The notes under the pieces: model-generated
Seen by the model: only the letters and a program-made list of their open reading frames with translations
Database searches by the model: none
What the model was told of the DNA's origin: nothing
Assembly: GCF_030409325.1 (NCBI RefSeq)
Contig: NZ_JAUFPR010000001.1
Span: 372,001 to 436,000, forward strand
Direction of reading: 5' to 3'
From: Mucilaginibacter aquaedulcis
GTDB taxonomy: Bacteria; Bacteroidota; Bacteroidia; Sphingobacteriales; Sphingobacteriaceae
DNA: 64,000 nucleotides
Shown: in pieces, positions 36,233-46,268 of the stretch
Layout: each line of letters starts with the position of its first letter
Position numbering within the stretch: position 1 is the first letter of the stretch
Position numbers and translations under genes: made by a program

Positions 36233-36730
36233 TTAGTGAGCGTGGTGACCATCCGCGCCGTGCGCGTGGCCATGTGATAACTCTTCTGGAGTTGCAGGGC
36301 GTACATTTAATATGCTGCCTTTAAAGTGCAGTTCCTGGCCAGCCATCGGGTGGTTAAGGTCAACAATTACTGCATCTTCACCAACAGATACTACCTGAGC
36401 CTGGAAACGGTTACCGTTGTTATCTTGTAAAGGCAAAACACTGCCAATTTCAGGAATTTCCTGACCCTGGAACATATCTTTAGGCAGGTTGGCTACAGCT
36501 TCCTGATCATACTCTCCGTAAGCATCCTGTGCCGAAAGACGAAACTCATAAGTATCGCCGGTTGATAGCGTGCTCAGGTTTTCTTCAAACTTTGGAAGCA
36601 TCTGGCCGGCTCCAAATAAAAAGGTTAGCGGTTGTTCTTGAGTGGCACTTTCTGCTAAAGTTTCGGTACCGTTCTGGTCAACATACAAGTCGTAAGTTAA
36701 TGACACTACGTGCTGAGGTTCAATTTTCAT
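36233..36730 (-). CDS. FKBP-type peptidyl-prolyl isomerase, SlyD-like
   Basis: The 165-residue cytoplasmic protein has the SlyD-type start VVSLTYDLYVDQNGT, PLTFLFGAGQMLPKFEENL and the insert-in-flap region QDAYGEYDQEAVANLPKDMF. VDLNHPMAGQELHFKGSI completes the FKBP fold. A His-rich tail (HGHAHGADGHHAH) should bind nickel or other metals, as in SlyD. It catalyses cis-trans proline isomerisation and acts as a folding helper. Confidence 0.9.
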   Translation of the reverse strand: MKIEPQHVVSLTYDLYVDQNGTETLAESATQEQPLTFLFGAGQMLPKFEENLSTLSTGDTYEFRLSAQDAYGEYDQEAVANLPKDMFQGQEIPEIGSVLPLQDNNGNRFQAQVVSVGEDAVIVDLNHPMAGQELHFKGSILNVRPATPEELSHGHAHGADGHHAH

Positions 36731-36754
36731 TGTAAAGTGATTTTAAATAAGCAA

Positions 36755-38773
36755 TCAGGCTTCTGCCACTTGTTTTAGGGCTTCGGCCGTGTTATTAGCA
36801 GGTAATCCGCAGGTTTTATCTTTACAAACAAAAATTTGTGTTGATTTACCAAACTTATCCTGTAGCAAAGGTAAACTTCCTTTTTTACCACCCAATATTA
36901 TTTTATTGGGTATGTAATTATTTTCCATTTCCTGCCGCACAGTTTCGGCGTCGTGCCCTGTAATCGCAATTTCATAGGTGCCAAACACTTCTTCCAGCAA
37001 TAATATAGTCCAGTTTGAATAGGCTGTACCATATTTAGCCAGTTGCGGCATAATGTTGCGTAACAGCTGCGCCGAAACCGCTGCATAACTTTCATTATCA
37101 AAAAGCAAGCCTAACTTTTTAAGGTTACGTGCCATTACCGAATTACTGGAAGGTATCACCCCATCCATAATTTCGTTTTTACGGGCTATCAATTGCTCAT
37201 CGTCATCGGCCGTGTAGTAGAAAATACCATTTGCTTCGTCATAATAATGCTCTATAGCAGTATCGGTAAGGCCTTTGGCCTTATGCAGCCATTCTTCATC
37301 AAAGGTAACTTCGTAAAGGGCTATCAGCGCGTCGATAATATTGGCATAATCATCTAAAAAAGCAACCTGTGCGTCATCTGCTGACTTATTGCTATTATAA
37401 ACCCTTATCAGCCTGCCATTTTGACTTATCATATTCATCATCATGAACGATGCGTTTTCAAGGGCCAGCTCCAAATAGCCTGATTTATTAAATGCACGGT
37501 AAGCATCGCAAAGCCCCTTTAGCATCAAACCATTCCACGACGCCAGAATCTTGTTATCCAAGCCGGGCCTTACCCGCTTGCTGCGCACCTCGAACACTTT
37601 TTGGCGCGAAGCATCTATTTTTTCTAAAAGATCATCAACACCGAGGCCCAGTTTCGCGGCCAGCTGCTCATCGGTTTCCTTGCGGAACAGTACGTTGGAG
37701 TGTTCCTCTTCCCAGTTACCATCTTCAGTGATATGATAATATATGCAGAAAAGTTCAGCATCATCGGCACTAAGAATCTCTTCAATTTCAGTCTTGGTAA
37801 ATATGTAGAATTTGCCCTCAACGCCTTCACTATCCGCATCAAGCGCCGAGTAAAAACCCAGCTGGGGTGACACCAGCTCGCGGGTACAAAAATCAATGAT
37901 CTCGTCAACAATTTGCTCATACAGCGCATCGGGCTGCCAGGTGTACGCTTCGGCATACAGGCTAATAAGCTGGGCATTATCATACAGCATTTTTTCAAAG
38001 TGCGGCACATGCCAGCGGCCATCAACTGAGTAGCGTGCAAAGCCGCCGCCAATATGATCATATATCCCCCCGAAAGCCATCTTATGCAAGGTAAGTTTCA
38101 CCTGGGCAGCAATGGCATCATCCTTCATCAAATGGGCATAACGCATAAGCAACTGCCAGTTGCCTGGCTGTGGAAACTTAGGTGCGCTGCCCGTGCCGCC
38201 CTCGTGCTTATCAAAATAGCGGGTCCAATTGTCGGCAATAAGCTCCAGGTCGGCTTTGGTATATTCGGGCTGTTCGGCAATAAACTCCACCGATTCATAT
38301 TTCTGGATACCTTCGGTAAGTCGCACAGCATACTCTTCGGCCTCTTCTGGTTTTTGTTTATAAAAATCGGCCAGGTTAAACAGCAGCGATGTCCAGTCGT
38401 TTTTGCGGAAATAAGTACCGCCATAAATAGGCCGCTGATCGGGCAGGCAAATGCAATTGAGCGGCCAGCCGCCGCGTCCGCTCATTAAAGTAACGGCACT
38501 CATGTAAATCTGGTCAACATCGGGGCGTTCTTCCCTGTCAACCTTAATACAAACAAAGTATTCGTTCATTACGGCAGCTACAGCCTCATCTTCAAAACTT
38601 TCATGTTCCATTACGTGGCACCAGTGGCAGGCCGAATAGCCAATACTCACCAATATCAGTTTATTTTCGGCTTTGGCCTTGTCAAGGGCCTCCTTGCCCC
38701 AAGGGTACCAGTTAACCGGGTTATTGGCATGTTGTAATAAATAAGGCGATGTTGAATTGGCCAAACGATTCAT
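36755..38773 (-). CDS. DUF255/YyaL-type thioredoxin-domain protein
   Basis: The 672-residue protein begins [25 protein letters not shown], with a thioredoxin-like fold carrying C-H-W-C in [15 protein letters not shown] (near residue 50). It continues with an (alpha/alpha)-barrel typical of N-acylglucosamine-epimerase-like proteins ([35 protein letters not shown]). This matches the widespread YyaL/spermatogenesis-associated-protein-20 family, for which no firm biochemical role is established. Length is normal. Confidence 0.88.
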   Translation of the reverse strand: MNRLANSTSPYLLQHANNPVNWYPWGKEALDKAKAENKLILVSIGYSACHWCHVMEHESFEDEAVAAVMNEYFVCIKVDREERPDVDQIYMSAVTLMSGRGGWPLNCICLPDQRPIYGGTYFRKNDWTSLLFNLADFYKQKPEEAEEYAVRLTEGIQKYESVEFIAEQPEYTKADLELIADNWTRYFDKHEGGTGSAPKFPQPGNWQLLMRYAHLMKDDAIAAQVKLTLHKMAFGGIYDHIGGGFARYSVDGRWHVPHFEKMLYDNAQLISLYAEAYTWQPDALYEQIVDEIIDFCTRELVSPQLGFYSALDADSEGVEGKFYIFTKTEIEEILSADDAELFCIYYHITEDGNWEEEHSNVLFRKETDEQLAAKLGLGVDDLLEKIDASRQKVFEVRSKRVRPGLDNKILASWNGLMLKGLCDAYRAFNKSGYLELALENASFMMMNMISQNGRLIRVYNSNKSADDAQVAFLDDYANIIDALIALYEVTFDEEWLHKAKGLTDTAIEHYYDEANGIFYYTADDDEQLIARKNEIMDGVIPSSNSVMARNLKKLGLLFDNESYAAVSAQLLRNIMPQLAKYGTAYSNWTILLLEEVFGTYEIAITGHDAETVRQEMENNYIPNKIILGGKKGSLPLLQDKFGKSTQIFVCKDKTCGLPANNTAEALKQVAEA

Positions 38774-38882
38774 AGTATATGTAGTTTGATTGCAAAGGTG
38801 CAGATATAATTACACCTGTAATGTATATAGGTTTTAAGTTTAAAAAGTTTTTACCGGGGAGTGTTAATTTTTGAAGAAAACT

Positions 38883-39117
38883 ACTCACCCCGACAACGCT
38901 GCGCTTGTCGACCCTCTCTTCAGCTTCGCTGGAAAGAGGGTGAAAACAAGTTTGTCATTGCGAGCGTAGCGTAGCAATCGCGAACTGTATAGAGAAAACC
39001 TGCATAGTTCGCGATTGCTTCGTCGTTCCTCCTCGCAATGACAAATTTCCTTTTCATTCCCTCTTTCCGCCGCAGGCGAAGAGAGGGATGGCAAGCGAAG
39101 CGATGCCAGGGTGAGTT
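38883..39117. repeat. Composite nested palindromic element containing a TTGTCATTGCGAG copy
   Basis: Outer arms ACTCACCCCGAC and CCAGGGTGAGTT enclose CCCTCTCTTCAGCTTCGCTG with its partner near 39061. Within that, at 38952-39044, is a second palindrome with ends TTGTCATTGCGAG and CTCGCAATGACAA and inner arms AGCAATCGCGAACT and AGTTCGCGATTGCT. This looks like one element inserted in the loop of another. The outer shell recurs at 44420-44710 with a different interior. Confidence 0.8.
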
Positions 39118-39238
39118 GTTCGGTAACATTCCCATTACCAACCGCCTTAAATTCCCTTATACGCAATCGGTTAAGCAAACAAATTACCAAACTCACAAAT
39201 TATTTTGGTTTATTTGCGCCTTTATTACAAAAAATTAA

Positions 39239-41203
39239 ATGCGCTATTTAAAACTGATCAACATTTTTAGCGCCTTTGCCTTGTTTCAGCTAACAAACCC
39301 GGCATTGGCCCAAACAACAGATACTGTAAAATATAATCACCAGGATATTTTTGGCCCCATTACCTGGCCCGTTACCGGGCAAGGCACACGCTCAAACAAC
39401 GGACAACCATCACCCACCTACTGGCAAAACCGCGCCGACTACCAGATCAAAGCATCCCTTAACGAAGGCCGCGACACTACCATAACCGGCGAAGTTACCA
39501 TCAACTACACCAATAACAGCCCCGATAAGCTTGATTACCTGTGGCTGCAGCTTGATCAGAACTTGTTTAAACCAGATTCGCGCGGGGCGGCTACTACCCC
39601 AATATCCGGCGACCGTTTTGATGTGCGTGGTTTTAGCCGTGGCGGTTACCATATTGGTACCGTAACCGTTACTTACAAGGGCGCAACTTATAACGTTACC
39701 CCGGTAATTACCGATGCCCGCATGCAATTGCGTTTAAACACTCCGCTTGATGGCAAAGGCGAAAAGATGCAGGTAAAGATCAATTATGATTTTGCCATTC
39801 CGTTTTATGGTGCCGACCGTATGGGCCGCAAAAAATTTAAACAAGGCTACGTTTACGAAATTGCCGAATGGTACCCGCGCATGTGCGTTTATGACGATGC
39901 CGAAGGCTGGAACACCTTGCCTTATATGGGACTGGGCGAGTTTTACTGCGAATACGGCGATTTTGACTATTACATAACCGCACCTGCCAACATGATCGTG
40001 GTTGGTTCGGGCGATCTGCAGAACCCGCAGGAGGTACTTAGCCCCGAGCAATTAAGCAGGCTGAACAAGGCCAAAGCCAGCGATAAAACCCAGATGATCA
40101 TTTCAGCCGATGAGGTTGGCAAAGCTGCTACCCGTCCGTTCAAAGGCACCTTAACCTGGCACTATAAAATGGAAAACAGCCGCGATATTGCCTGGGGCGC
40201 GTCAAACGCGTTTATTTGGGATGCCGCGCAGGTAAACTTCCCCTCGGGCCGTAAAGGTGTGGCCATGTCGGCCTATCCTGTTGAAAGCTCTGGCAGCGAT
40301 GCCTGGGGCCGTTCAACCGAGTACCTGAAAAACAGCATGGAAATTTACTCAAAAGCTTATTTTGAATACCCGTGGAACTCGGCCGTTAACGTATCGGGCG
40401 TGGCTTTGGGTATGGAATATCCGGGCGCCATATTTTGCCTCAGCAACCTTAAAAAAGGACAGCTTTGGGGTGATGTTACGCATGAGATAGGCCACAACTG
40501 GTTCCCGATGATCGTAGGATCAAACGAGCGCAAATACATGTGGCAGGACGAAGGCTTTAACACCTTTATTAATGAATACGCCAGCCAGCAGTTCAACAAC
40601 GGCGAATATGACGACAAATCTAAACACGCCCAAACCATACTGGCCGGTTTCAGAAGAAGCAAGGACCCACTTATGACTGCTCCAGAGGCCATCGGCCTTA
40701 ATGATTACGGTCAGTATTATGAAAAAACCGCTTTAGGCTTGGATATGCTGCGCAATGTAGTGCTTGGCCCCGATCGTTTTGATTACGCCTTCCGCGAATA
40801 CGTAAAACACTGGGCGTTTAAACACCCGCTGCCTTATGATTTTTTCAGGGCCATGAACGATGCTGCAGGCGAAGACCTGAACTGGTTTTGGAAACCATGG
40901 TTCTTTACTACCTGGAAGCTTGACCAGGCCATCACCAATGTTAAATATATTGATGATAACGCTGCTAAGGGAGCATTGATCACTTTGACCAACAACGAGA
41001 AAATGGCCATGCCTGTCGATCTGAAAATTACCCAGGCCAACGGCACTACCGAAACCCTGCATCTGCCCGTAAACGTATGGCAGCGCGGTGGTGTGTGGAC
41101 ATTTAAATACCCAAGCACATCAACCATCAAAAGCATTGTGATCGACCCTGATCATCAATTACCAGATGTTGATCTCAGAAATAACGCTTATTACGGTAAC
41201 TAA
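39239..41203 (+). CDS. Secreted M1-family zinc metallopeptidase
   Basis: The 654-residue protein has a signal peptide (ending ALAQ). The zinc site is H415-E-I-G-H419 with E438 placed 18 residues later (HEIGHNWFP...WQDEGFN), exactly the M1 HExxH-x18-E pattern. [12 protein letters not shown] upstream corresponds to the exopeptidase GxMEN-type motif. It is probably a periplasmic or secreted aminopeptidase. Its 3' end overlaps that of the convergent gene at 41200 by 4 nt. Confidence 0.9.
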   Translation: MRYLKLINIFSAFALFQLTNPALAQTTDTVKYNHQDIFGPITWPVTGQGTRSNNGQPSPTYWQNRADYQIKASLNEGRDTTITGEVTINYTNNSPDKLDYLWLQLDQNLFKPDSRGAATTPISGDRFDVRGFSRGGYHIGTVTVTYKGATYNVTPVITDARMQLRLNTPLDGKGEKMQVKINYDFAIPFYGADRMGRKKFKQGYVYEIAEWYPRMCVYDDAEGWNTLPYMGLGEFYCEYGDFDYYITAPANMIVVGSGDLQNPQEVLSPEQLSRLNKAKASDKTQMIISADEVGKAATRPFKGTLTWHYKMENSRDIAWGASNAFIWDAAQVNFPSGRKGVAMSAYPVESSGSDAWGRSTEYLKNSMEIYSKAYFEYPWNSAVNVSGVALGMEYPGAIFCLSNLKKGQLWGDVTHEIGHNWFPMIVGSNERKYMWQDEGFNTFINEYASQQFNNGEYDDKSKHAQTILAGFRRSKDPLMTAPEAIGLNDYGQYYEKTALGLDMLRNVVLGPDRFDYAFREYVKHWAFKHPLPYDFFRAMNDAAGEDLNWFWKPWFFTTWKLDQAITNVKYIDDNAAKGALITLTNNEKMAMPVDLKITQANGTTETLHLPVNVWQRGGVWTFKYPSTSTIKSIVIDPDHQLPDVDLRNNAYYGN

Positions 41204-42453
41204 TCATTATTCAAATTGATATTACGATAGCGGTGGAGATTTTCTTCATCGCTATTTTTTTTGACTGTACCAGCTATTTTAAATTCGATAAACCTAATGG
41301 ACCCAAAGTTGGCTTTGATTGTGATCAGCTTTTGAGAGCTGCCTTTACCCAGGCTGCCTGTGTAGGTTTTGGTTGAATTTTTATCATCCTTAACGGATGC
41401 ATCATTCATGTGGTTCATATTAACCTTCGCATTGTCATAACTAAAACTTCCGTAGTTAGTGGTAATATCAAAATTGGCATTCTCGTTATCGGCCGTGGTT
41501 AATTTTAAGGTGGAATACGCTGAGTTGATATCCAGGCTTTTTAAGCCTTTATCGAGTCCGTTAATTTGTACATCGCCGCAAAATTTAGCCTTGATATTTC
41601 CTGAAGTATGTATCCTGCCTATTTTGGATGAACCGTAGCTGATACTCAGGTTCAGTTTATCACTTTCCAATAAATTAAGCTTGCCATAAGCCACATCCAA
41701 AATACTTCCGCAAAGATTTTCAATATCGGCGCTGCCGTATCGCACCTTAATATCATTAAGTGTGTTTGACAATCTGCCTGCTTTCAGGTTACCATAAAAA
41801 TTAGTGATGCTAAGTTTACCATCCAGATTAGGTAATATGGTATTGCCATAACGGTTATTTACCACCAGGGCATTTTTCGCGGGCATGTATACCATATAAT
41901 TTACCTCAATTTTTTTTATGCGGCTTTTACCATCACCCTGCCAAAGCTCGGTGCCTTTACCGCTGTCATCGCCAATTAAAGTTTTAAACGACACCAAAGC
42001 ATCAGTCTTATGGCCGGTTATATTAATTATATCCAAAAATTGTTGGGCGTCGGTTTCATTATCAGCATAAATTTTCATCTGCACCTCTACCTTAAACTCA
42101 GGCTTGTTCCAGGTGTTTACAGTGATACGGCCAAAGGAGTTATCTATTTTAAGTTCTCCACTGGCATCCGTCGGGTAGGTTTTGCTGTACGTTTTGGTCT
42201 TTAGTTTTACCTCGCCGCTTTCAAGCCTGCTTTCCATATCACTATTTTCCCCATCCATATCAAAATGTTTTGACATCGGAAAATCAGGGATAAGCATGGG
42301 CATCAGTACATCGGCAAGGGTATCCAGGCTTTTACCCGGCCGGCCGTTTGCATCTCCGTTATCTGTATCTGATGTTGCCTGAGCAAACAGGTTGCTTGCT
42401 GTAAATAACAGCCCCATTAATAATAAGGTTAGCGCTGATGATTTTACTTTCAT
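41200..42453 (-). CDS. Secreted putative adhesin-like repeat protein (DUF4097-like)
   Basis: The 417-residue protein has a signal peptide (ASNLFAQ) and a right-handed repetitive beta pattern: [81 protein letters not shown], each with a YG turn. This fits the DUF4097/putative-auto-transporter adhesin head fold. Function is unknown; it may sit on the periplasmic or outer face. Confidence 0.72.
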   Translation of the reverse strand: MKVKSSALTLLLMGLLFTASNLFAQATSDTDNGDANGRPGKSLDTLADVLMPMLIPDFPMSKHFDMDGENSDMESRLESGEVKLKTKTYSKTYPTDASGELKIDNSFGRITVNTWNKPEFKVEVQMKIYADNETDAQQFLDIINITGHKTDALVSFKTLIGDDSGKGTELWQGDGKSRIKKIEVNYMVYMPAKNALVVNNRYGNTILPNLDGKLSITNFYGNLKAGRLSNTLNDIKVRYGSADIENLCGSILDVAYGKLNLLESDKLNLSISYGSSKIGRIHTSGNIKAKFCGDVQINGLDKGLKSLDINSAYSTLKLTTADNENANFDITTNYGSFSYDNAKVNMNHMNDASVKDDKNSTKTYTGSLGKGSSQKLITIKANFGSIRFIEFKIAGTVKKNSDEENLHRYRNINLNND

Positions 42454-42591
42454 GGTATAGGTTTATTTAAATTATTAATACGGATAGTCATTTGTTTCAA
42501 CAGCAAATGACAACGCATTTTTCACCATGTTGCAGCAAATTAAAATAATAAATAAGGCTTAGCCATTTTTTTTATACTTTCCTTGCAAATT

Positions 42592-44418
42592 ATGAAAAGA
42601 TACAGTTTGATGCTGTTTGCCGCCCTCCTATGCGGAAACTTCAGGACATGGGCACAGGTGAGCAAAGCTTTTTACCCGGCTAATCGCAGCCTATCGCCCG
42701 GTAAAATGGTTTATTATATTGACCCGGTAAAAGGCGACGATAAAAATACAGGCGCCAATAGTCAGCATCCCTGGAAAACTTTCAAAGGCATCAACAGCCG
42801 CACCCTTTCACCCGGCGACAAGATCAACGTACTGCCTGGTGATTTCCACCAATCGTTAACGCTTAACGGCCGTGGCAACAGCAAGGCTCCTGTTATCCTG
42901 AACTTTGCGCCCGGTACTTATCACTTTTTTCCGGATGGTGCTTTTAAAAAGCAGTTCCACATTACCAATACCAATGATGTGTCTTATGGCCTCAAGGCCG
43001 TTGCTTTATATATTAATAATAGCAGTTTTGTAACGGTGAAAGCCAGCGGAGCTAAAATGCTGATGCACGGCAAAATGATAGAAACCTGCGTAGACCACAG
43101 CCAAAACATCAGCATCAGCGGTATTACTTATGATTATTACCGCCCTACCGTTTCTGAGTTACAGGTAACCAACACCGGCGATCATTTTGCCGACCTCCAG
43201 ATCCACCCCGATTCAAAATACAGTATTACCGATAGCCTGCTTACCTGGCAGGGCGAAGGCTGGAGCTACAAATCTATCGACCTATGGCAGGTACTCGACC
43301 CAAAAACCGGCGACCTTCACCGTACCGATATTGCCATGGCCGGTATTAAATATGCTCAAACGGCACCTAATACTGTGCGCGCTTACTTTGCACAAAACCC
43401 CGGCTTTAAAACCGGCCTCATTTACCAAAACCGCGATGTTACCCGCGATTGTGCTGGTATTTTTATGCGCAACAGCAAATACATCAGCCTTAAAAACATT
43501 AACATTTATTTCATGCATGGCATGGGCGTGGTAAGCCAGTTTTGCCAAAACATCAGCATGGATAAGGTAAGTGTGAGGCCCGAAGCCGGTTCTGGCAAAA
43601 CCTGCGCCGCCTGGGCCGATATCCTCCATTTTTCGGCTTGCCGCGGGCTGATCGTGATCAGCAACTCTTATTTATCGGGTGCCAATGACGATGCCATCAA
43701 CATTCACGGCACTTATTTGCGTATCATTAATTCGCCCAAGCCTAACCAGGTTCTGGTGCGTTTTATGCACAACCAAACTTATGGTTTTGATGCTTTTAAT
43801 AAAGGCGATAGCGTGGCCTTTATTCACCCGGAAACTTTGCATCAATACAGCGACAATGTAATACTGGCCACCAAAAAGATAAACGATAAGGATTTCCTGC
43901 TTACATTGAAACAACCCCTTCCCAAAGGTATTAGCCCGCTTGATGTACTGGAAAACACAACCTGGACACCACAGGTTTGGATCCACCATGATACCATTGC
44001 CAAAATACCTACACGCGGTGTGCTGGTTACCTCGCGCAGAAAGATGGTTATAGAGAATTGCATTTTTCAACACCCTCATCAAAGTGGCATATCGGTAGCC
44101 AATGACGCTGCCAACTGGTACGAATCGGGTATGGTGCGTGATCTTACCATCCGCAATAATCATTTTATAGATTGCGGTGAACCGGCCATCATATTCTGCC
44201 CTGAAAACACCCGCTCGGCCGGGCCTGTACATCAGCATATAACAATTACTAATAACCGGTTTAGCTTACAGGGAGTACAGGTGCTTTCGGCAAAAAGTAC
44301 GGCCAATATTAAATTCGTCGGCAATACCATCAAAACTGAAAAACCCGCAGATATAAAGGAGATGATCGTTTTAAAAGATTGCCCGGGGATTGAGATTGCG
44401 GGGAATAGGGTTGAGTAG
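42592..44418 (+). CDS. Secreted parallel beta-helix protein, GH110 (alpha-1,3-galactosidase)-like
   Basis: The ATG at 42592 gives a clear signal peptide (MKRYSLMLFAALLCGNFRTWAQ); the open frame extends to a TTG three codons earlier. The 608 residues contain a pectate-lyase-like start (YYIDPVKGDDKNTGANSQHPWKTFKGI) and beta-helix coils. GAKMLMHGKMIETCVDHSQNISISG and ADILHFSACRGLIVISNSYLSGANDDAINIHGTY resemble GH110 galactosidases of Bacteroidota. The acidic pair DD in GANDDAINIHG lies where GH110 catalytic acids are expected. Substrate would be alpha-1,3-linked galactose, if the assignment holds. Confidence 0.68.
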   Translation: MKRYSLMLFAALLCGNFRTWAQVSKAFYPANRSLSPGKMVYYIDPVKGDDKNTGANSQHPWKTFKGINSRTLSPGDKINVLPGDFHQSLTLNGRGNSKAPVILNFAPGTYHFFPDGAFKKQFHITNTNDVSYGLKAVALYINNSSFVTVKASGAKMLMHGKMIETCVDHSQNISISGITYDYYRPTVSELQVTNTGDHFADLQIHPDSKYSITDSLLTWQGEGWSYKSIDLWQVLDPKTGDLHRTDIAMAGIKYAQTAPNTVRAYFAQNPGFKTGLIYQNRDVTRDCAGIFMRNSKYISLKNINIYFMHGMGVVSQFCQNISMDKVSVRPEAGSGKTCAAWADILHFSACRGLIVISNSYLSGANDDAINIHGTYLRIINSPKPNQVLVRFMHNQTYGFDAFNKGDSVAFIHPETLHQYSDNVILATKKINDKDFLLTLKQPLPKGISPLDVLENTTWTPQVWIHHDTIAKIPTRGVLVTSRRKMVIENCIFQHPHQSGISVANDAANWYESGMVRDLTIRNNHFIDCGEPAIIFCPENTRSAGPVHQHITITNNRFSLQGVQVLSAKSTANIKFVGNTIKTEKPADIKEMIVLKDCPGIEIAGNRVE

Positions 44419-44419
44419 A

Positions 44420-44710
44420 GACTCACCCCGCCTGCGCTCCGCTGGGCGACCCTCTCTTCGCCTTTGGCGTAAAGAGGGTGAGGAATTTTTCCAGAGTGCG
44501 TTGTTTTTGTTACTTCATCCATTTTTCCGTCCCATTCGCTGTCGCAAGCGTCCCGCTTGTGGTATCCTCTTTTGGGCAATAACAAAACAATGCTAATCAT
44601 AATGACCACAAGCGGGACGCTTACTGTAGCGGCAGTGATAAGTTCTTTTTGCCCTCTTTTCAGCGAAGCTGAAGAGAGGGCCGACAAGCGTAGCGACGTC
44701 GGGGTGAGTC
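44420..44710. repeat. Composite nested palindromic element containing a GCAAGCGTCCCGCTTGTGG copy
   Basis: Outer arms ACTCACCCCG and CGGGGTGAGT with CCCTCTCTTC/GAAGAGAGGG match the outer shell of 38883-39117. Inside (44537-44631) is a different palindrome with GCAAGCGTCCCGCTTGTGG and CCACAAGCGGGACGC arms. That inner palindrome also occurs alone at 61640-61715. No gene is credible in this 409-nt gap. Confidence 0.8.
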
Positions 44711-44827
44711 TATCCCAGCAATAGTTCATGCACAGCCTAAAGCAACCTTTCTCCCTCCTTCAAAACTTTTTGAAATATTTTCAGAAAACTTTCCTTATAT
44801 ATGCCCCGAATAACCAATTTTGCATTT

Positions 44828-46021
44828 ATGATCATTGAACCCAAAATACGCGGCTTTATTTGTTTAACTACACATCCAAAAGGCTGCGAGCAAAACGTAA
44901 TCAATCAAATCAACTACGTTAAATCAAAACCAGCCGTTAACGGCACTAAAAAAGCGCTCATCATTGGCGCATCTACCGGTTTTGGTTTGTCATCACGTAT
45001 CACCAGCGCATTTGAATCGGGCGCGGCAACTATAGGTGTTTATTTTGAAAAACCACCTGCGCCGGGCAAACCCGGATCGGCCGGATGGTACAACACCGCC
45101 GCTTTTGAGAAACAGGCACAGGAAGCTGGTCTATACGCCAAAAGCATCAACGGCGATGCGTTTTCTGACGAAGTAAAACAAAAAACCATCGATCTTATTA
45201 AAGCCGACTTAGGCCAGGTTGACCTGGTAATATACAGCCTGGCATCGCCACGCAGAACAAACCCTAAAACCGGTATTACACATAGTTCTGTGCTGAAACC
45301 TATTGGTGAGGTTTTCACTGACAAAACAGTTGATTTTCATACTGGCGTGGTTTCTGAGGTTTCCATCAACCCTGCCAATGAGGAAGAAATTGCCAATACC
45401 GTTGCCGTTATGGGCGGCGAGGACTGGCAGTTTTGGATAGACGACCTGAAAGCCGCCGGTGTACTCGCCGATGGAGCCATCACCATTGCTTATTCCTACA
45501 TTGGCCCTAAGGTAACCGAAAAAGTTTACAGCAAAGGCACTATTGGCCGCGCAAAGGATCACCTAAGTGCAACCGCCAAATTAATTAATGATAAACTGAA
45601 GGATATTAACGGCAAAGCGCTTATTTCGGTAAACAAAGCTCTGGTGACGCAAGCAAGCTCGGCCATTCCGGTTATTCCGCTATATATTTCGTTGCTGTAT
45701 AAAGTAATGAAGGCCGAAGGTACCCATGAGGGTTGCATTGAGCAAATACAACGTTTATTTGAGCAACGCCTGTACACCGGCGGTACTATACCTACCGATG
45801 CGGAAGGCAGAATACGTATAGACGACTGGGAACTGAACCCAGAAGTACAAGCAAAAGTGGCCGACCTGTGGACTAAAGCAACCACAGAAACCCTGCCTGA
45901 ACTTGGCGACCTTAAAGGTTATAAAACCGACTTCCTAAACCTGTTTGGTTTTGACGTACCGGGCATAAACTACCAGGAAGATGTTAATGAAATAGTAGCT
46001 ATACCTGGTTTGGTAAGCTAA
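44828..46021 (+). CDS. fabV: Enoyl-[acyl-carrier-protein]/trans-2-enoyl-CoA reductase FabV
   Basis: The start at 44828 (MIIEPKIRGFICLTTHPKGCEQNV) matches the conserved FabV N-terminus, giving 397 residues, normal for the family. The nucleotide-binding site is ALIIGASTGFGLSSRIT near residue 45. The active-site region ITIAYSYIGPKVTEKVYSKGTIGRAK holds the Tyr-x8-Lys type catalytic pair. It reduces enoyl thioesters with NAD(P)H in fatty acid elongation. FabV enzymes are known for low triclosan sensitivity. Confidence 0.92.
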   Translation: MIIEPKIRGFICLTTHPKGCEQNVINQINYVKSKPAVNGTKKALIIGASTGFGLSSRITSAFESGAATIGVYFEKPPAPGKPGSAGWYNTAAFEKQAQEAGLYAKSINGDAFSDEVKQKTIDLIKADLGQVDLVIYSLASPRRTNPKTGITHSSVLKPIGEVFTDKTVDFHTGVVSEVSINPANEEEIANTVAVMGGEDWQFWIDDLKAAGVLADGAITIAYSYIGPKVTEKVYSKGTIGRAKDHLSATAKLINDKLKDINGKALISVNKALVTQASSAIPVIPLYISLLYKVMKAEGTHEGCIEQIQRLFEQRLYTGGTIPTDAEGRIRIDDWELNPEVQAKVADLWTKATTETLPELGDLKGYKTDFLNLFGFDVPGINYQEDVNEIVAIPGLVS

Positions 46022-46268
46022 TATTACCACGCATACAGATTTAATACACAGATTTACGAAGTTTTTAAAACTTCGTAAATCTTACTAAGTGATCTCTTCC
46101 CGCATTGAGATAAAATCTCTGAATCCTATAATTCGTTTAATCGAGAATACAGACAATTCCCGCTCCTCTCCCAATTGTTGATATTTTTATTCACACCTTT
46201 ATCAATCTTACTTCCCCCTTTCAGCTCAAAACCTTAATTTCGCTGTTTCAAGAAAAGAGGAACAGATT

